Origin: Apostichopus japonicus
Lineage: Eukaryota; Echinodermata; Holothuroidea; Aspidochirotida; Stichopodidae
Direction of reading: 5' to 3'
Assembly: GCF_037975245.1 (NCBI RefSeq)
Contig: NC_092564.1
Span: forward strand, 29,317,484-29,381,483
DNA length: 64,000 bases
Shown: piece by piece, positions 39,577-52,049 of the stretch
Position numbering within the stretch: position 1 is the first letter of the stretch
How the letters are laid out: every line of letters starts with the position of its first letter
Program-made: the position numbers and the translations under genes
The notes under the pieces: model-generated
What the model was told of the DNA's origin: nothing
Database searches by the model: none
The model's input: the letters and a program-made list of their open reading frames with translations, nothing else

Positions 39577-40049
39577 CCAACTGGTACATGTTGAATTCAA
39601 CTGGTGTAACAGGTACCTGTTAAACCAGTTGTTTTCAACAGGTACCTGTTAAACCAGTTGTTTTCAACAGGTACCTGTTAAACCAGTTGTTTTCAACAGG
39701 TACCTGTTAAACCAGTTGTTTTCAACAGGTACCTGTTAAACCAGTTGTTTTCAACAGGTACCTGTTTAACTAGTTGTTTTCAACAGTTACCTGTTAAACC
39801 AGTTGTTTTCAACAGGTACCTGCTAAACCAGTTGTTTTCAACAGGTATTTTACCTGTTGAAAGCAACTGGTTTAACAGGTACCTGTTAAAACCAATTGGT
39901 ACCTGTTACAGCTTACAGGTAATTTACCTGTTGCAACAGGCAATTAACTGTTATAAACTGGTTTTGGTCACAATACCTGTTAAAACCAGTTGTCGTTAAC
40001 AGGTACCTGTAAGTCCCTGTTGGTTCCGGTTAAAACCAATTGAAATTGT
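39577..40049. repeat. Right subterminal array with 29 bp tandem repeat
   Basis: Eight to nine near-identical 29 bp units run from about 39,604 to 39,845 (AGGTACC at 39,611, 39,640, 39,669, 39,698, 39,727, 39,756). Each contains the 14 bp perfect palindrome AACAGGTACCTGTT followed by AACCAGTTG. From 39,846 to 40,049 the same words continue in degenerate, partly inverted order. The units use the same half-sites as the left array but with a different period, and are much more homogeneous. An 84-codon frame through it is only the repeat translated. Confidence 0.9.
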
Positions 40050-40079
40050 AACAGGTATTAACAGGAATTTTCTCCTGGG
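40050..40079 (-). repeat. Right terminal inverted repeat
   Basis: On the minus strand it reads CCCAGGAGAAAATTCC and continues through GTTAATACCTGTT. The two mismatches with the left end are both T/A exchanges. The bases outside it (C, then TAG) join directly to the satellite ATCGCGG. Confidence 0.85.
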
Positions 40080-40112
40080 CTAGATCGCGGCAAAAGCAAA
40101 CTGCCCCCACCT

Positions 40113-40175
40113 GGTCTCGAGCCCGCGATCCAAAATACGTCACGCTCTCGAGGTACAGAGCAACCAACCGCGCCA
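40113..40175 (-). promoter_or_regulatory. tRNA-like A/B box pair in the first monomer right of the insertion
   Basis: Second worked example of the module: A box complement at 40,164-40,175 and B box complement at 40,113-40,123, with the T-run complement (CAAAAGC) just to the left. It shows that the module is intact immediately beside the inserted element. The element entered the monomer about 30 bp downstream of the B box, beyond the T-run, and therefore did not break this promoter-like region. Confidence 0.45.
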
Positions 40176-41172
40176 CGACAGCAGTTGATATAAATCTATG
40201 TTCGTTTCTAATACTTAAAGTTCCAGAGACCGTACAAGATCGCGGCAAAAGCAAACTGCCCCCACCTGGTCTCGAGCCCGCGATCCAAAATACGTCACGC
40301 TCTCGAGGTACAGAGCAACCAACCGCGCCACGACAGCAGTTGATATAAATCTATGTTCGTTTCTAATACTTAAAGTTCCCAGAGACCGTATGAGATCGCG
40401 GCAAAAGCAAACTGCCCCCACCTGGTCTCGAGCCCGCGATCCAAAATACGTCACGCTCTCGAGGTACAGAGCAACCAACCGCGCCACGACAGCAGTTGAT
40501 ATAAATCTATGTTCGTTTCTAATACTTAAAGTTCCCAGAGACCGTACAAGATCGCGGCAAAAGCAAACTGCCCCCACCTGGTCTCGAGCCCGCGATCCAA
40601 AATACGTCACGCTCTCGAGGTACAGAGCAACCAACCGCGCCACGACAGCAGTTGATATAAATCTATGTTCGTTTCTAATACTTAAAGTTTCCAGAGACCG
40701 TATAAGATCGCGGCAAAAGCAAACTGCCCCCACCTGGTCTCGAGCCCGCGATCCAAAATACGTCACGCTCTCGAGGTACAGAGCAACCAACCGCGCCACG
40801 ACAGCAGTTGATATAAATCTATGTTCGTTTCTAATACTTAAAGTTTCCAGAGACCGTATAAGATCGCGGCAAAAGCAAACTGCCCCCACCTGGTCTCGAG
40901 CCCGCGATCCAAAATACGTCACGCTCTCGAGGTACAGAGCAACCAACCGCGCCACGACAGCAGTTGATATAAATCTATGTTCGTTTCTAATACTTAAAGT
41001 TCCAGAGACCGTACCATATCGCGGCAAAAGCAAACTGCCCCCACCTGGTCTCGAGCCCGCGATCCAAAATACGTCACGCTCTCGAGGTACAGAGCAACCA
41101 ACCGCGCCACGACAGCAGTTGATATAAATCTATGTTCGTTTCTAATACTTAAAGTTCCAGAGACCGTACCAT

Positions 41173-44100
41173 ATCGCGGCAAAATCAAACTGCCCCCACC
41201 TGGTCTCGAGCCCGCGATCCAAAATACGTCACGCTCTCGAGGTACAGAGCAACCAACCGCGCCACGACAGCAGTTGATATAAATCTATGTTCGTTTCTAA
41301 TACTTAAAGTTCCCAGAGACCGTATGAGATCGCGGCAAAAGCAAACTGCCCCCACCTGGTCTCGAGCCCGCGATCCAAAATACGTCACGCTCTCGAGGTA
41401 CAGAGCAACCAACCGCGCCACGACAGCAGTTGATATAAATCTATGTTCGTTTCTAATACTTAAAGTTCCCAGAGACCGTATGAGATCGCGGCAAAAGCAA
41501 ACTGCCCCCACCTGGTCTCGAGCCCGCGATCCAAAATACGTCACGCTCTCGAGGTACAGAGCAACCAACCGCGCCACGACAGCAGTTGATATCAATCTAT
41601 GTTCGTTTCTAATACTTAAAGTTTCCAGAGACCGTATAAGATCGCGGCAAAAGCAAACTGCCCCCACCTGGTCTCGAGCCCGCGATCCAAAATACGTCAC
41701 GCTCTCGAGGTACAGAGCAACCAACCGCGCCACGACAGCAGTTGATATAAATCTATGTTCGTTTCTAATACTTAAAGTTCCCAGAGACCGTATGAGATCG
41801 CGGCAAAAGCAAACTGCCCCCACCTGGTCTCGAGCCCGCGATCCAAAATACGTCACGCTCTCGAGGTACAGAGCAACCAACCGCGCCACGACAGCAGTTG
41901 ATATAAATCTATGTTCGTTTCTAATACTTAAAGTTTCCAGAGACCGTATAAGATCGCGGCAAAAGCAAACTGCCCCCACCTGGTCTCGAGCCCGCGATCC
42001 AAAATACGTCACGCTCTCGAGGTACAGAGCAACCAACCGCGCCACGACAGCAGTTGATATAAATCTATGTTCGTTTCTAATACTTAAAATTCCAGAGACC
42101 GTATGAGATCGCGGCAAAAGCAAACTGCCCCCACCTGGTCTCGAGCCCGCGATCCAAAATACGTCACGCTCTCGAGGTACAGAGCAACCAACCGCGCCAC
42201 GACAGCAGTTGATATAAATCTATGTTCGTTTCTAATACTTAAAGTTCCAGAGACCGTACAAGATCGCGGCAAAATCAAACTGTCCCCACCTGGTCTCGAG
42301 CCCGCGATCCAAAATACGTCACGCTCTCGAGGTACAGAGCAACCAACCGCGCCACGACAGCAGCTGATATAAATCTATGTTCGTTTCTAATACTTAAAGT
42401 TCCAGAGACCGTATAAGAACCCGGCAAAAGCAAACTGCCCCCACCTGGTCTCGAGCCCGCGATCCAAAATACGTCACGCTCTCGAGGTACAGAGCAACCA
42501 ACCGCGCCACGACAGCAGTTGATATAAATCTATGTTCGTTTCTAATACTTAAAGTTCCAGAGACCGTATGAGATCGCGGCAAAAGCAAACTGCCACCACC
42601 TGGTCTCGAGCCCGCGATCCAAAATACGTCACGCTCTCGAGGTACAGAGCAACCAACCGCGCCACGACAGCAGTTGATATAAATCTATGTTCGTTTTTAA
42701 TACTTAAAGTTCCCAGAGACCGTACCATATCGCGGCAAAAGCAAACTGCCCCCACCTGGTCTCGAGCCCGCGATCCAAAATACGTCACGCTCTCGAGGTA
42801 CAGAGCAACCAACCGCGCCACGACAGCAGTTGATATAAATCTATGTTCGTTTCTAATACTTAAAGTTCCAGAGACCGTATCAAATCGCGGCAAAAGCAAA
42901 CTGCCCCCACCTGGTCTCGAGCCCGCGATCCAAAATACGTCACGCTCTCGAGGTACAGAGCAACCAACCGCGCCACGACAGCAGTTGATATAAATCTATG
43001 TTCGTTTCTAATACTTAAAGTTCCAGAGACCGTATAAGATCGCGGCAAAAGCAAACTGCCCCCACCTGGTCTCGAGCCCGCGATCCAAAATACGTCACGC
43101 TCTCGAGGTACAGAGCAACCAACCGCGCCACGACAGCAGTTGATATAAATCTATGTTCGTTTCTAATACTTAAAGTTCCAGAGACCGTATGAGATCGCGG
43201 CAAAAGCAAACTGCCCCCACCTGGTCTCGAGCCCGCGATCCAAAAAACGTCACGCTCTCGAGGTACAGAGCAACCAACCGCGCCACGACAGCAGTTGATA
43301 TAAATCTATGTTCGTTTCTAATACTTAAAGTTCCCAGAGACCGTATAAGATCGCGGCAAAAGCAAACTGCCCCCACCTGGTCTCGAGCCCGCGATCCAAA
43401 ATACGTCACGCTCTCGAGGTACAGAGCAACCAACCGCGCCACGACAGCAGTTGATATAAATCTATGTTCGTTTTTAATACTTAAAGTTCCCAGAGACCGT
43501 ACCATATCGCGGCAAAAGCAAACTGCCCCCACCTGGTCTCGAGCCCGCGATCCAAAATACGTCACGCTCTCGAGGTACAGAGCAACCAACCGCGCCACGA
43601 CAGTAGTTGATATAAATCTATGTTCGTTTCTAATACTTAAAGTTCCAGAGACCGTATGAGATCGCGGCAAAAGCAAACTGCCCCCACCTGGTCTCGAGCC
43701 CGCGATCCAAAATACGTCACGCTCTCGAGGTTACAGAGCAACCAACCGCGCCACGACAGGAGTTGATATAAATCTATGTTCGTTTCTAATACTTAAAGTT
43801 CCCAGAAACCGTATAAGATCGCGGCAAAAGCAAACTGCCCCACCTGGTCTCGAGCCCGCGATCCAAAATACGTCACGCTCTCGAGGTACAGAGCAACCAA
43901 CCGCGCCACGACAGCAGTTGATATAAATCTATGTTCGTTTCTAATACTTAAAGTTCCCAGAGACCGTATAAGAACCCGGCAAAAGCAAACTGCCCCCACC
44001 TGGTCTCGAGCCCGCGATCCAAAATACGTCACGCTCTTGAGGTACAGAGCAACCAACCGCCCCACGACAGCAGTTGATATAAATCTATGTTCGTTTCTAA

Positions 44101-46610
44101 TACTTAAAGTTCCCAGAGACCGTATAAGAACCCGGCAAAAGCAAACTGCCCCCACCTGGTCTCGAGCCCGCGATCCAAAATACGTCACGCTCTCGAGGTA
44201 CAGAGCAACCAACCGCCCCACGACTGCAGTTGATATAAATCTATGTTCGTTTCTAATACTTAAAGTTCCAGAGACCGTATAAGATCGCGGCAAAAGCAAA
44301 CTGCCCCCACCTGGTCTCGAGCCCGCGATCCAAAATACGTCACGCTCTCGAGGTACAGAGCAACCAACCGCGCCACGACAGCAGTTGATATAAATCTATG
44401 TTCGTTTCTAATACTTAAAGTTCCCGAGACCGTATAAGATCGCTGCAAAAGCAAACTGCCCCCACCTGGTCTCGAGCCCGCGATCCAAAATACGTCACGC
44501 TCTCGAGGTACAGAGCAACCAACCGCGCCACGACAGCAGTTGATATAAATCTATGTTCGTTTCTAATACTTAAAGTTCCAGAGACCGTATGAGATCGCGG
44601 CAAAAGCAAACTGCCCCCACCTGGTCTCGAGCCCGCGATCCAAAATACGTCACGCTCTCGAGGTACAGAGCAACCAACCGCGCCACGACAGCAGTTGATA
44701 TAAATCTATGTTCGTTTTTAATACTTAAAGTTCCCAGAGACCGTATAAGATCGCGGCAAAAGCAAACTGCCCCCACCTGGTCTCGAGCCCGCGATCCAAA
44801 ATACGTCACGCTCTCGAGGTACAGAGTAACCAACCGCGCCACGACAGCAGTTGATATAAATCTATGTTCGTTTCTAATACTTAAAGTTCCAGAGACCGTA
44901 TGAGATCGCGGCAAAAGCAAACTGCCCCCACCTGGTCTCGAGCCCGCGATCCAAAATACGTCACGCTCTCGAGGTACAGAGCAACCAACCGCGCCACGAC
45001 AGCAGTTGATATAAATCTATGTTCGTTTTTAATACTTAAAGTTCCCAGAGACCGTACCATATCGCGGCAAAAGCAAACTGCCCCCACCTGGTCTCGAGCC
45101 CGGGATCCAAAATACCTCACGCTCTCGAGGTACAGAGCAACCAACCGCGCCACGACAGTAGTTGATATAAATCTATGTTCGTTTCTAATACTTAAAGTTC
45201 CAGAGACCGTATGAGATCGCGGCAAAAGCAAACTGCCCCCAACTGGTCTCGAGCCCGCGATCCAAAATACGTCACGCTCTCGAGGTACAGAGCAACCAAC
45301 CGCGCCACGACAGCAGTTGATATAAATCTATGTTCGTTTCTAATACTTAAAGTTCCCAGAGACCGTATGAGATCGCGGCAAAAGCAAACTGCCCCACCTG
45401 GTCTCGAGCCCGCGATCCAAAATACGTCACGCTCTCGAGGTACAGAGCAACCAACCGCGCCACGACAGCAGTTGATATAAATCTATGTTCGTTTCTAATA
45501 CTTAAAGTTCCAGAGACCGTATGAGATCGCGGCAAAAGCAAACTGCCCCCACCTGATCTCGAGCCCGCGATCCAAAATACGTCACGCTCTCGAGGTACAG
45601 AGCAACCAACCGCGCCACGAAAGCAGTTTATATAAATCTATGTTCGTTTCTAATACTTAAAGTTCCAGAGACCGTATAAGATCGCGGCAAAAGCAAACTG
45701 CCCCCACCTGGTCTCGAGCCCGCGATCCAAAATACGTCACGCTCTCGAGGTACAGAGCAACCAACCGCGCCACGACAGCAGTTGATATAAATCTATGTTC
45801 GTTTCTAATACTTAAAGTTCCAGAGACCGTACCATATCGCGGCAAAAGCAAACTGCCCCCACCTGGTCTCGAGCCCGCGATCCAAAATACGTCACGCTCT
45901 CGAGGTACAGAGCAACCAACCGCGCCACGACAGCAGTTGATATAAATCTATGTTCGTTTCTAATACTTAAAGTTCCAGAGACCGTATGAGATCGCGGCAA
46001 AAGCAAACTGCCACCACCTGGTCTCGAGCCCGCGATCCAAAATACGTCACGCTCTCGAGGTACAGAGCAACCAACCGCGCCACGACAGCAGTTGATATAA
46101 ATCTATGTTCGTTTTTAATACTTAAAGTTCCCAGAGACCGTACCATATCGCGGCAAAAGCAAACTGCCCCCACCTGGTCTCGAGCCCGCGATCCAAAATA
46201 CGTCACGCTCTCGAGGTACAGAGCAACCAACCGTGCCACGACAGCAGTTGATATAAATCTATGTTCGTTTCTAATACTTAAAGTTCCAGAGACGTTATGA
46301 GATCGCGGCAAAAGCAAACTGCTGCCACCTGGTCTCGAGCCCGCGATCCAAAAAACGTCACGCTCTCGAGGTACAGAGCAACCAACCGCGCCACGACAGC
46401 AGTTGATATAAATCTATGTTCGTTTCTAATACTTAAAGTTCCAGAGACCGTACAAGATCGCGGCAAAAGCAAACTGCCCCACCTGGTCTCGAGCCCGCGA
46501 TCCAAAATACGTCACGCTCTCGAGGTACAGAGCAACCAACCGCGCCACGACAGCAGTTGATATAAATCTATGTTCGTTTCTAATACTTAAAGTTCCAGAG
46601 ACGTTATGAG
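41173..46610. repeat. 35-monomer higher-order repeat, copy 1 (5,438 bp)
   Basis: Begins at a monomer with CGGCAAAATCAAAC and includes a run of 156 bp monomers, a TTAAAATTCC monomer, the AGCTGATAT variant, CTCTTGAGG and two AGAACCCGG monomers. The same order restarts at 46,611 with offset 5,438, becoming 5,439 after a 1 bp length change near 50,330. Confidence 0.9.
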
Positions 46611-49600
46611 ATCGCGGCAAAATCAAACTGCCCCCACCTGGTCTCGAGCCCGCGATCCAAAATACGTCACGCTCTCGAGGTACAGAGCAACCAACCGCGC
46701 CACGACAGCAGTTGATATAAATCTATGTTCGTTTCTAATACTTAAAGTTCCCAGAGACCGTATGAGATCGCGGCAAAAGCAAACTGCCCCCACCTGGTCT
46801 CGAGCCCGCGATCCAAAATACGTCACGCTCTCGAGGTACAGAGCAACCAACCGCGCCACGACAGCAGTTGATATAAATCTATGTTCGTTTCTAATACTTA
46901 AAGTTCCCAGAGACCGTATGAGATCGCGGCAAAAGCAAACTGCCCCCACCTGGTCTCGAGCCCGCGATCCAAAATACGTCACGCTCTCGAGGTACAGAGC
47001 AACCAACCGCGCCACGACAGCAGTTGATATCAATCTATGTTCGTTTCTAATACTTAAAGTTTCCAGAGACCGTATAAGATCGCGGCAAAAGCAAACTGCC
47101 CCCACCTGGTCTCGAGCCCGCGATCCAAAATACGTCACGCTCTCGAGGTACAGAGCAACCAACCGCGCCACGACAGCAGTTGATATAAATCTATGTTCGT
47201 TTCTAATACTTAAAGTTCCCAGAGACCGTATGAGATCGCGGCAAAAGCAAACTGCCCCCACCTGGTCTCGAGCCCGCGATCCAAAATACGTCACGCTCTC
47301 GAGGTACAGAGCAACCAACCGCGCCACGACAGCAGTTGATATAAATCTATGTTCGTTTCTAATACTTAAAGTTTCCAGAGACCGTATAAGATCGCGGCAA
47401 AAGCAAACTGCCCCCACCTGGTCTCGAGCCCGCGATCCAAAATACGTCACGCTCTCGAGGTACAGAGCAACCAACCGCGCCACGACAGCAGTTGATATAA
47501 ATCTATGTTCGTTTCTAATACTTAAAATTCCAGAGACCGTATGAGATCGCGGCAAAAGCAAACTGCCCCCACCTGGTCTCGAGCCCGCGATCCAAAATAC
47601 GTCACGCTCTCGAGGTACAGAGCAACCAACCGCGCCACGACAGCAGTTGATATAAATCTATGTTCGTTTCTAATACTTAAAGTTCCAGAGACCGTACAAG
47701 ATCGCGGCAAAATCAAACTGTCCCCACCTGGTCTCGAGCCCGCGATCCAAAATACGTCACGCTCTCGAGGTACAGAGCAACCAACCGCGCCACGACAGCA
47801 GCTGATATAAATCTATGTTCGTTTCTAATACTTAAAGTTCCAGAGACCGTATAAGAACCCGGCAAAAGCAAACTGCCCCCACCTGGTCTCGAGCCCGCGA
47901 TCCAAAATACGTCACGCTCTCGAGGTACAGAGCAACCAACCGCGCCACGACAGCAGTTGATATAAATCTATGTTCGTTTCTAATACTTAAAGTTCCAGAG
48001 ACCGTATGAGATCGCGGCAAAAGCAAACTGCCACCACCTGGTCTCGAGCCCGCGATCCAAAATACGTCACGCTCTCGAGGTACAGAGCAACCAACCGCGC
48101 CACGACAGCAGTTGATATAAATCTATGTTCGTTTTTAATACTTAAAGTTCCCAGAGACCGTACCATATCGCGGCAAAAGCAAACTGCCCCCACCTGGTCT
48201 CGAGCCCGCGATCCAAAATACGTCACGCTCTCGAGGTACAGAGCAACCAACCGCGCCACGACAGCAGTTGATATAAATCTATGTTCGTTTCTAATACTTA
48301 AAGTTCCAGAGACCGTATCAAATCGCGGCAAAAGCAAACTGCCCCCACCTGGTCTCGAGCCCGCGATCCAAAATACGTCACGCTCTCGAGGTACAGAGCA
48401 ACCAACCGCGCCACGACAGCAGTTGATATAAATCTATGTTCGTTTCTAATACTTAAAGTTCCAGAGACCGTATAAGATCGCGGCAAAAGCAAACTGCCCC
48501 CACCTGGTCTCGAGCCCGCGATCCAAAATACGTCACGCTCTCGAGGTACAGAGCAACCAACCGCGCCACGACAGCAGTTGATATAAATCTATGTTCGTTT
48601 CTAATACTTAAAGTTCCAGAGACCGTATGAGATCGCGGCAAAAGCAAACTGCCCCCACCTGGTCTCGAGCCCGCGATCCAAAAAACGTCACGCTCTCGAG
48701 GTACAGAGCAACCAACCGCGCCACGACAGCAGTTGATATAAATCTATGTTCGTTTCTAATACTTAAAGTTCCCAGAGACCGTATAAGATCGCGGCAAAAG
48801 CAAACTGCCCCCACCTGGTCTCGAGCCCGCGATCCAAAATACGTCACGCTCTCGAGGTACAGAGCAACCAACCGCGCCACGACAGCAGTTGATATAAATC
48901 TATGTTCGTTTTTAATACTTAAAGTTCCCAGAGACCGTACCATATCGCGGCAAAAGCAAACTGCCCCCACCTGGTCTCGAGCCCGCGATCCAAAATACGT
49001 CACGCTCTCGAGGTACAGAGCAACCAACCGCGCCACGACAGTAGTTGATATAAATCTATGTTCGTTTCTAATACTTAAAGTTCCAGAGACCGTATGAGAT
49101 CGCGGCAAAAGCAAACTGCCCCCACCTGGTCTCGAGCCCGCGATCCAAAATACGTCACGCTCTCGAGGTTACAGAGCAACCAACCGCGCCACGACAGCAG
49201 TTGATATAAATCTATGTTCGTTTCTAATACTTAAAGTTCCCAGAAACCGTATAAGATCGCGGCAAAAGCAAACTGCCCCACCTGGTCTCGAGCCCGCGAT
49301 CCAAAATACGTCACGCTCTCGAGGTACAGAGCAACCAACCGCGCCACGACAGCAGTTGATATAAATCTATGTTCGTTTCTAATACTTAAAGTTCCCAGAG
49401 ACCGTATAAGAACCCGGCAAAAGCAAACTGCCCCCACCTGGTCTCGAGCCCGCGATCCAAAATACGTCACGCTCTTGAGGTACAGAGCAACCAACCGCCC
49501 CACGACAGCAGTTGATATAAATCTATGTTCGTTTCTAATACTTAAAGTTCCCAGAGACCGTATAAGAACCCGGCAAAAGCAAACTGCCCCCATCTGGTCT

Positions 49601-52049
49601 CGAGCCCGCGATCCAAAATACGTCACGCTCTCGAGGTACAGAGCAACCAACCGCCCCACGACTGCAGTTGATATAAATCTATGTTCGTTTCTAATACTTA
49701 AAGTTCCAGAGACCGTATAAGATCGCGGCAAAAGCAAACTGCCCCCACCTGGTCTCGAGCCCGCGATCCAAAATACGTCACGCTCTCGAGGTACAGAGCA
49801 ACCAACCGCGCCACGACAGCAGTTGATATAAATCTATGTTCGTTTCTAATACTTAAAGTTCCCGAGACCGTATAAGATCGCTGCAAAAGCAAACTGCCCC
49901 CACCTGGTCTCGAGCCCGCGATCCAAAATACGTCACGCTCTCGAGGTACAGAGCAACCAACCGCGCCACGACAGCAGTTGATATAAATCTATGTTCGTTT
50001 CTAATACTTAAAGTTCCAGAGACCGTATGAGATCGCGGCAAAAGCAAACTGCCCCCACCTGGTCTCGAGCCCGCGATCCAAAATACGTCACGCTCTCGAG
50101 GTACAGAGCAACCAACCGCGCCACGACAGCAGTTGATATAAATCTATGTTCGTTTTTAATACTTAAAGTTCCCAGAGACCGTATAAGATCGCGGCAAAAG
50201 CAAACTGCCCCCACCTGGTCTCGAGCCCGCGATCCAAAATACGTCACGCTCTCGAGGTACAGAGTAACCAACCGCGCCACGACAGCAGTTGATATAAATC
50301 TATGTTCGTTTCTAATACTTAAAGTTCCCAGAGACCGTATGAGATCGCGGCAAAAGCAAACTGCCCCCACCTGGTCTCGAGCCCGCGATCCAAAATACGT
50401 CACGCTCTCGAGGTACAGAGCAACCAACCGCGCCACGACAGCAGTTGATATAAATCTATGTTCGTTTTTAATACTTAAAGTTCCCAGAGACCGTACCATA
50501 TCGCGGCAAAAGCAAACTGCCCCCACCTGGTCTCGAGCCCGGGATCCAAAATACCTCACGCTCTCGAGGTACAGAGCAACCAACCGCGCCACGACAGTAG
50601 TTGATATAAATCTATGTTCGTTTCTAATACTTAAAGTTCCAGAGACCGTATGAGATCGCGGCAAAAGCAAACTGCCCCCAACTGGTCTCGAGCCCGCGAT
50701 CCAAAATACGTCACGCTCTCGAGGTACAGAGCAACCAACCGCGCCACGACAGCAGTTGATATAAATCTATGTTCGTTTCTAATACTTAAAGTTCCCAGAG
50801 ACCGTATGAGATCGCGGCAAAAGCAAACTGCCCCACCTGGTCTCGAGCCCGCGATCCAAAATACGTCACGCTCTCGAGGTACAGAGCAACCAACCGCGCC
50901 ACGACAGCAGTTGATATAAATCTATGTTCGTTTCTAATACTTAAAGTTCCAGAGACCGTATGAGATCGCGGCAAAAGCAAACTGCCCCCACCTGATCTCG
51001 AGCCCGCGATCCAAAATACGTCACGCTCTCGAGGTACAGAGCAACCAACCGCGCCACGAAAGCAGTTTATATAAATCTATGTTCGTTTCTAATACTTAAA
51101 GTTCCAGAGACCGTATAAGATCGCGGCAAAAGCAAACTGCCCCCACCTGGTCTCGAGCCCGCGATCCAAAATACGTCACGCTCTCGAGGTACAGAGCAAC
51201 CAACCGCGCCACGACAGCAGTTGATATAAATCTATGTTCGTTTCTAATACTTAAAGTTCCAGAGACCGTACCATATCGCGGCAAAAGCAAACTGCCCCCA
51301 CCTGGTCTCGAGCCCGCGATCCAAAATACGTCACGCTCTCGAGGTACAGAGCAACCAACCGCGCCACGACAGCAGTTGATATAAATCTATGTTCGTTTCT
51401 AATACTTAAAGTTCCAGAGACCGTATGAGATCGCGGCAAAAGCAAACTGCCACCACCTGGTCTCGAGCCCGCGATCCAAAATACGTCACGCTCTCGAGGT
51501 ACAGAGCAACCAACCGCGCCACGACAGCAGTTGATATAAATCTATGTTCGTTTTTAATACTTAAAGTTCCCAGAGACCGTATGAGATCGCGGCAAAAGCA
51601 AACTGCCCCCACCTGGTCTCGAGCCCGCGATCCAAAATACGTCACGCTCTCGAGGTACAGAGCAACCAACCGTGCCACGACAGCAGTTGATATAAATCTA
51701 TGTTCGTTTCTAATACTTAAAGTTCCAGAGACGTTATGAGATCGCGGCAAAAGCAAACTGCTGCCACCTGGTCTCGAGCCCGCGATCCAAAAAACGTCAC
51801 GCTCTCGAGGTACAGAGCAACCAACCGCGCCACGACAGCAGTTGATATAAATCTATGTTCGTTTCTAATACTTAAAGTTCCAGAGACCGTACAAGATCGC
51901 GGCAAAAGCAAACTGCCCCACCTGGTCTCGAGCCCGCGATCCAAAATACGTCACGCTCTCGAGGTACAGAGCAACCAACCGCGCCACGACAGCAGTTGAT
52001 ATAAATCTATGTTCGTTTCTAATACTTAAAGTTCCAGAGACGTTATGAG
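46611..52049. repeat. 35-monomer higher-order repeat, copy 2
   Basis: Tandem copy of the preceding unit. The few differences I could see are CCATCTGG for CCACCTGG near 49,590, GACAGCAG for GACAGGAG near 49,195, an added C near 50,330, and ATGAG instead of ACCATAT near 51,580. That is a handful of changes in 5.4 kb. The match ends where the next monomer has CGGAAAAAGC instead of CGGCAAAATC. Confidence 0.9.

Larger units (their letters stand above)
34667..40081. mobile_element. 5.4 kb terminal-inverted-repeat element inserted in the satellite
   Basis: The element interrupts one monomer. The left flank ends GTACAAG and the right flank resumes AGATCGCGG, so AG is duplicated, or AAG/TAG with one change. 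Both ends carry a 30 bp inverted repeat. Subterminal arrays of about 670 bp (left) and 470 bp (right) are made of AACAGGT/AACTGGT-type words. The interior is AT-rich single-copy-like DNA with a BEN-domain gene on the minus strand. I see no transposase, reverse transcriptase or long coding frame, so it is either non-autonomous or mobilised by an enzyme not encoded here. The ends do not match any superfamily I can name with confidence. Only one copy is present in the window. Confidence 0.8.

Noticed and set aside
39274-39589. Two overlapping minus-strand frames rich in P, F and S
   Set aside because: They come from the G/C-run segment and flanking AT-rich DNA; no start context, splice context or family match.
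39745-39999. 84-codon plus-strand frame
   Set aside because: Translation of the 29 bp subterminal repeat, with the same peptide words repeating.
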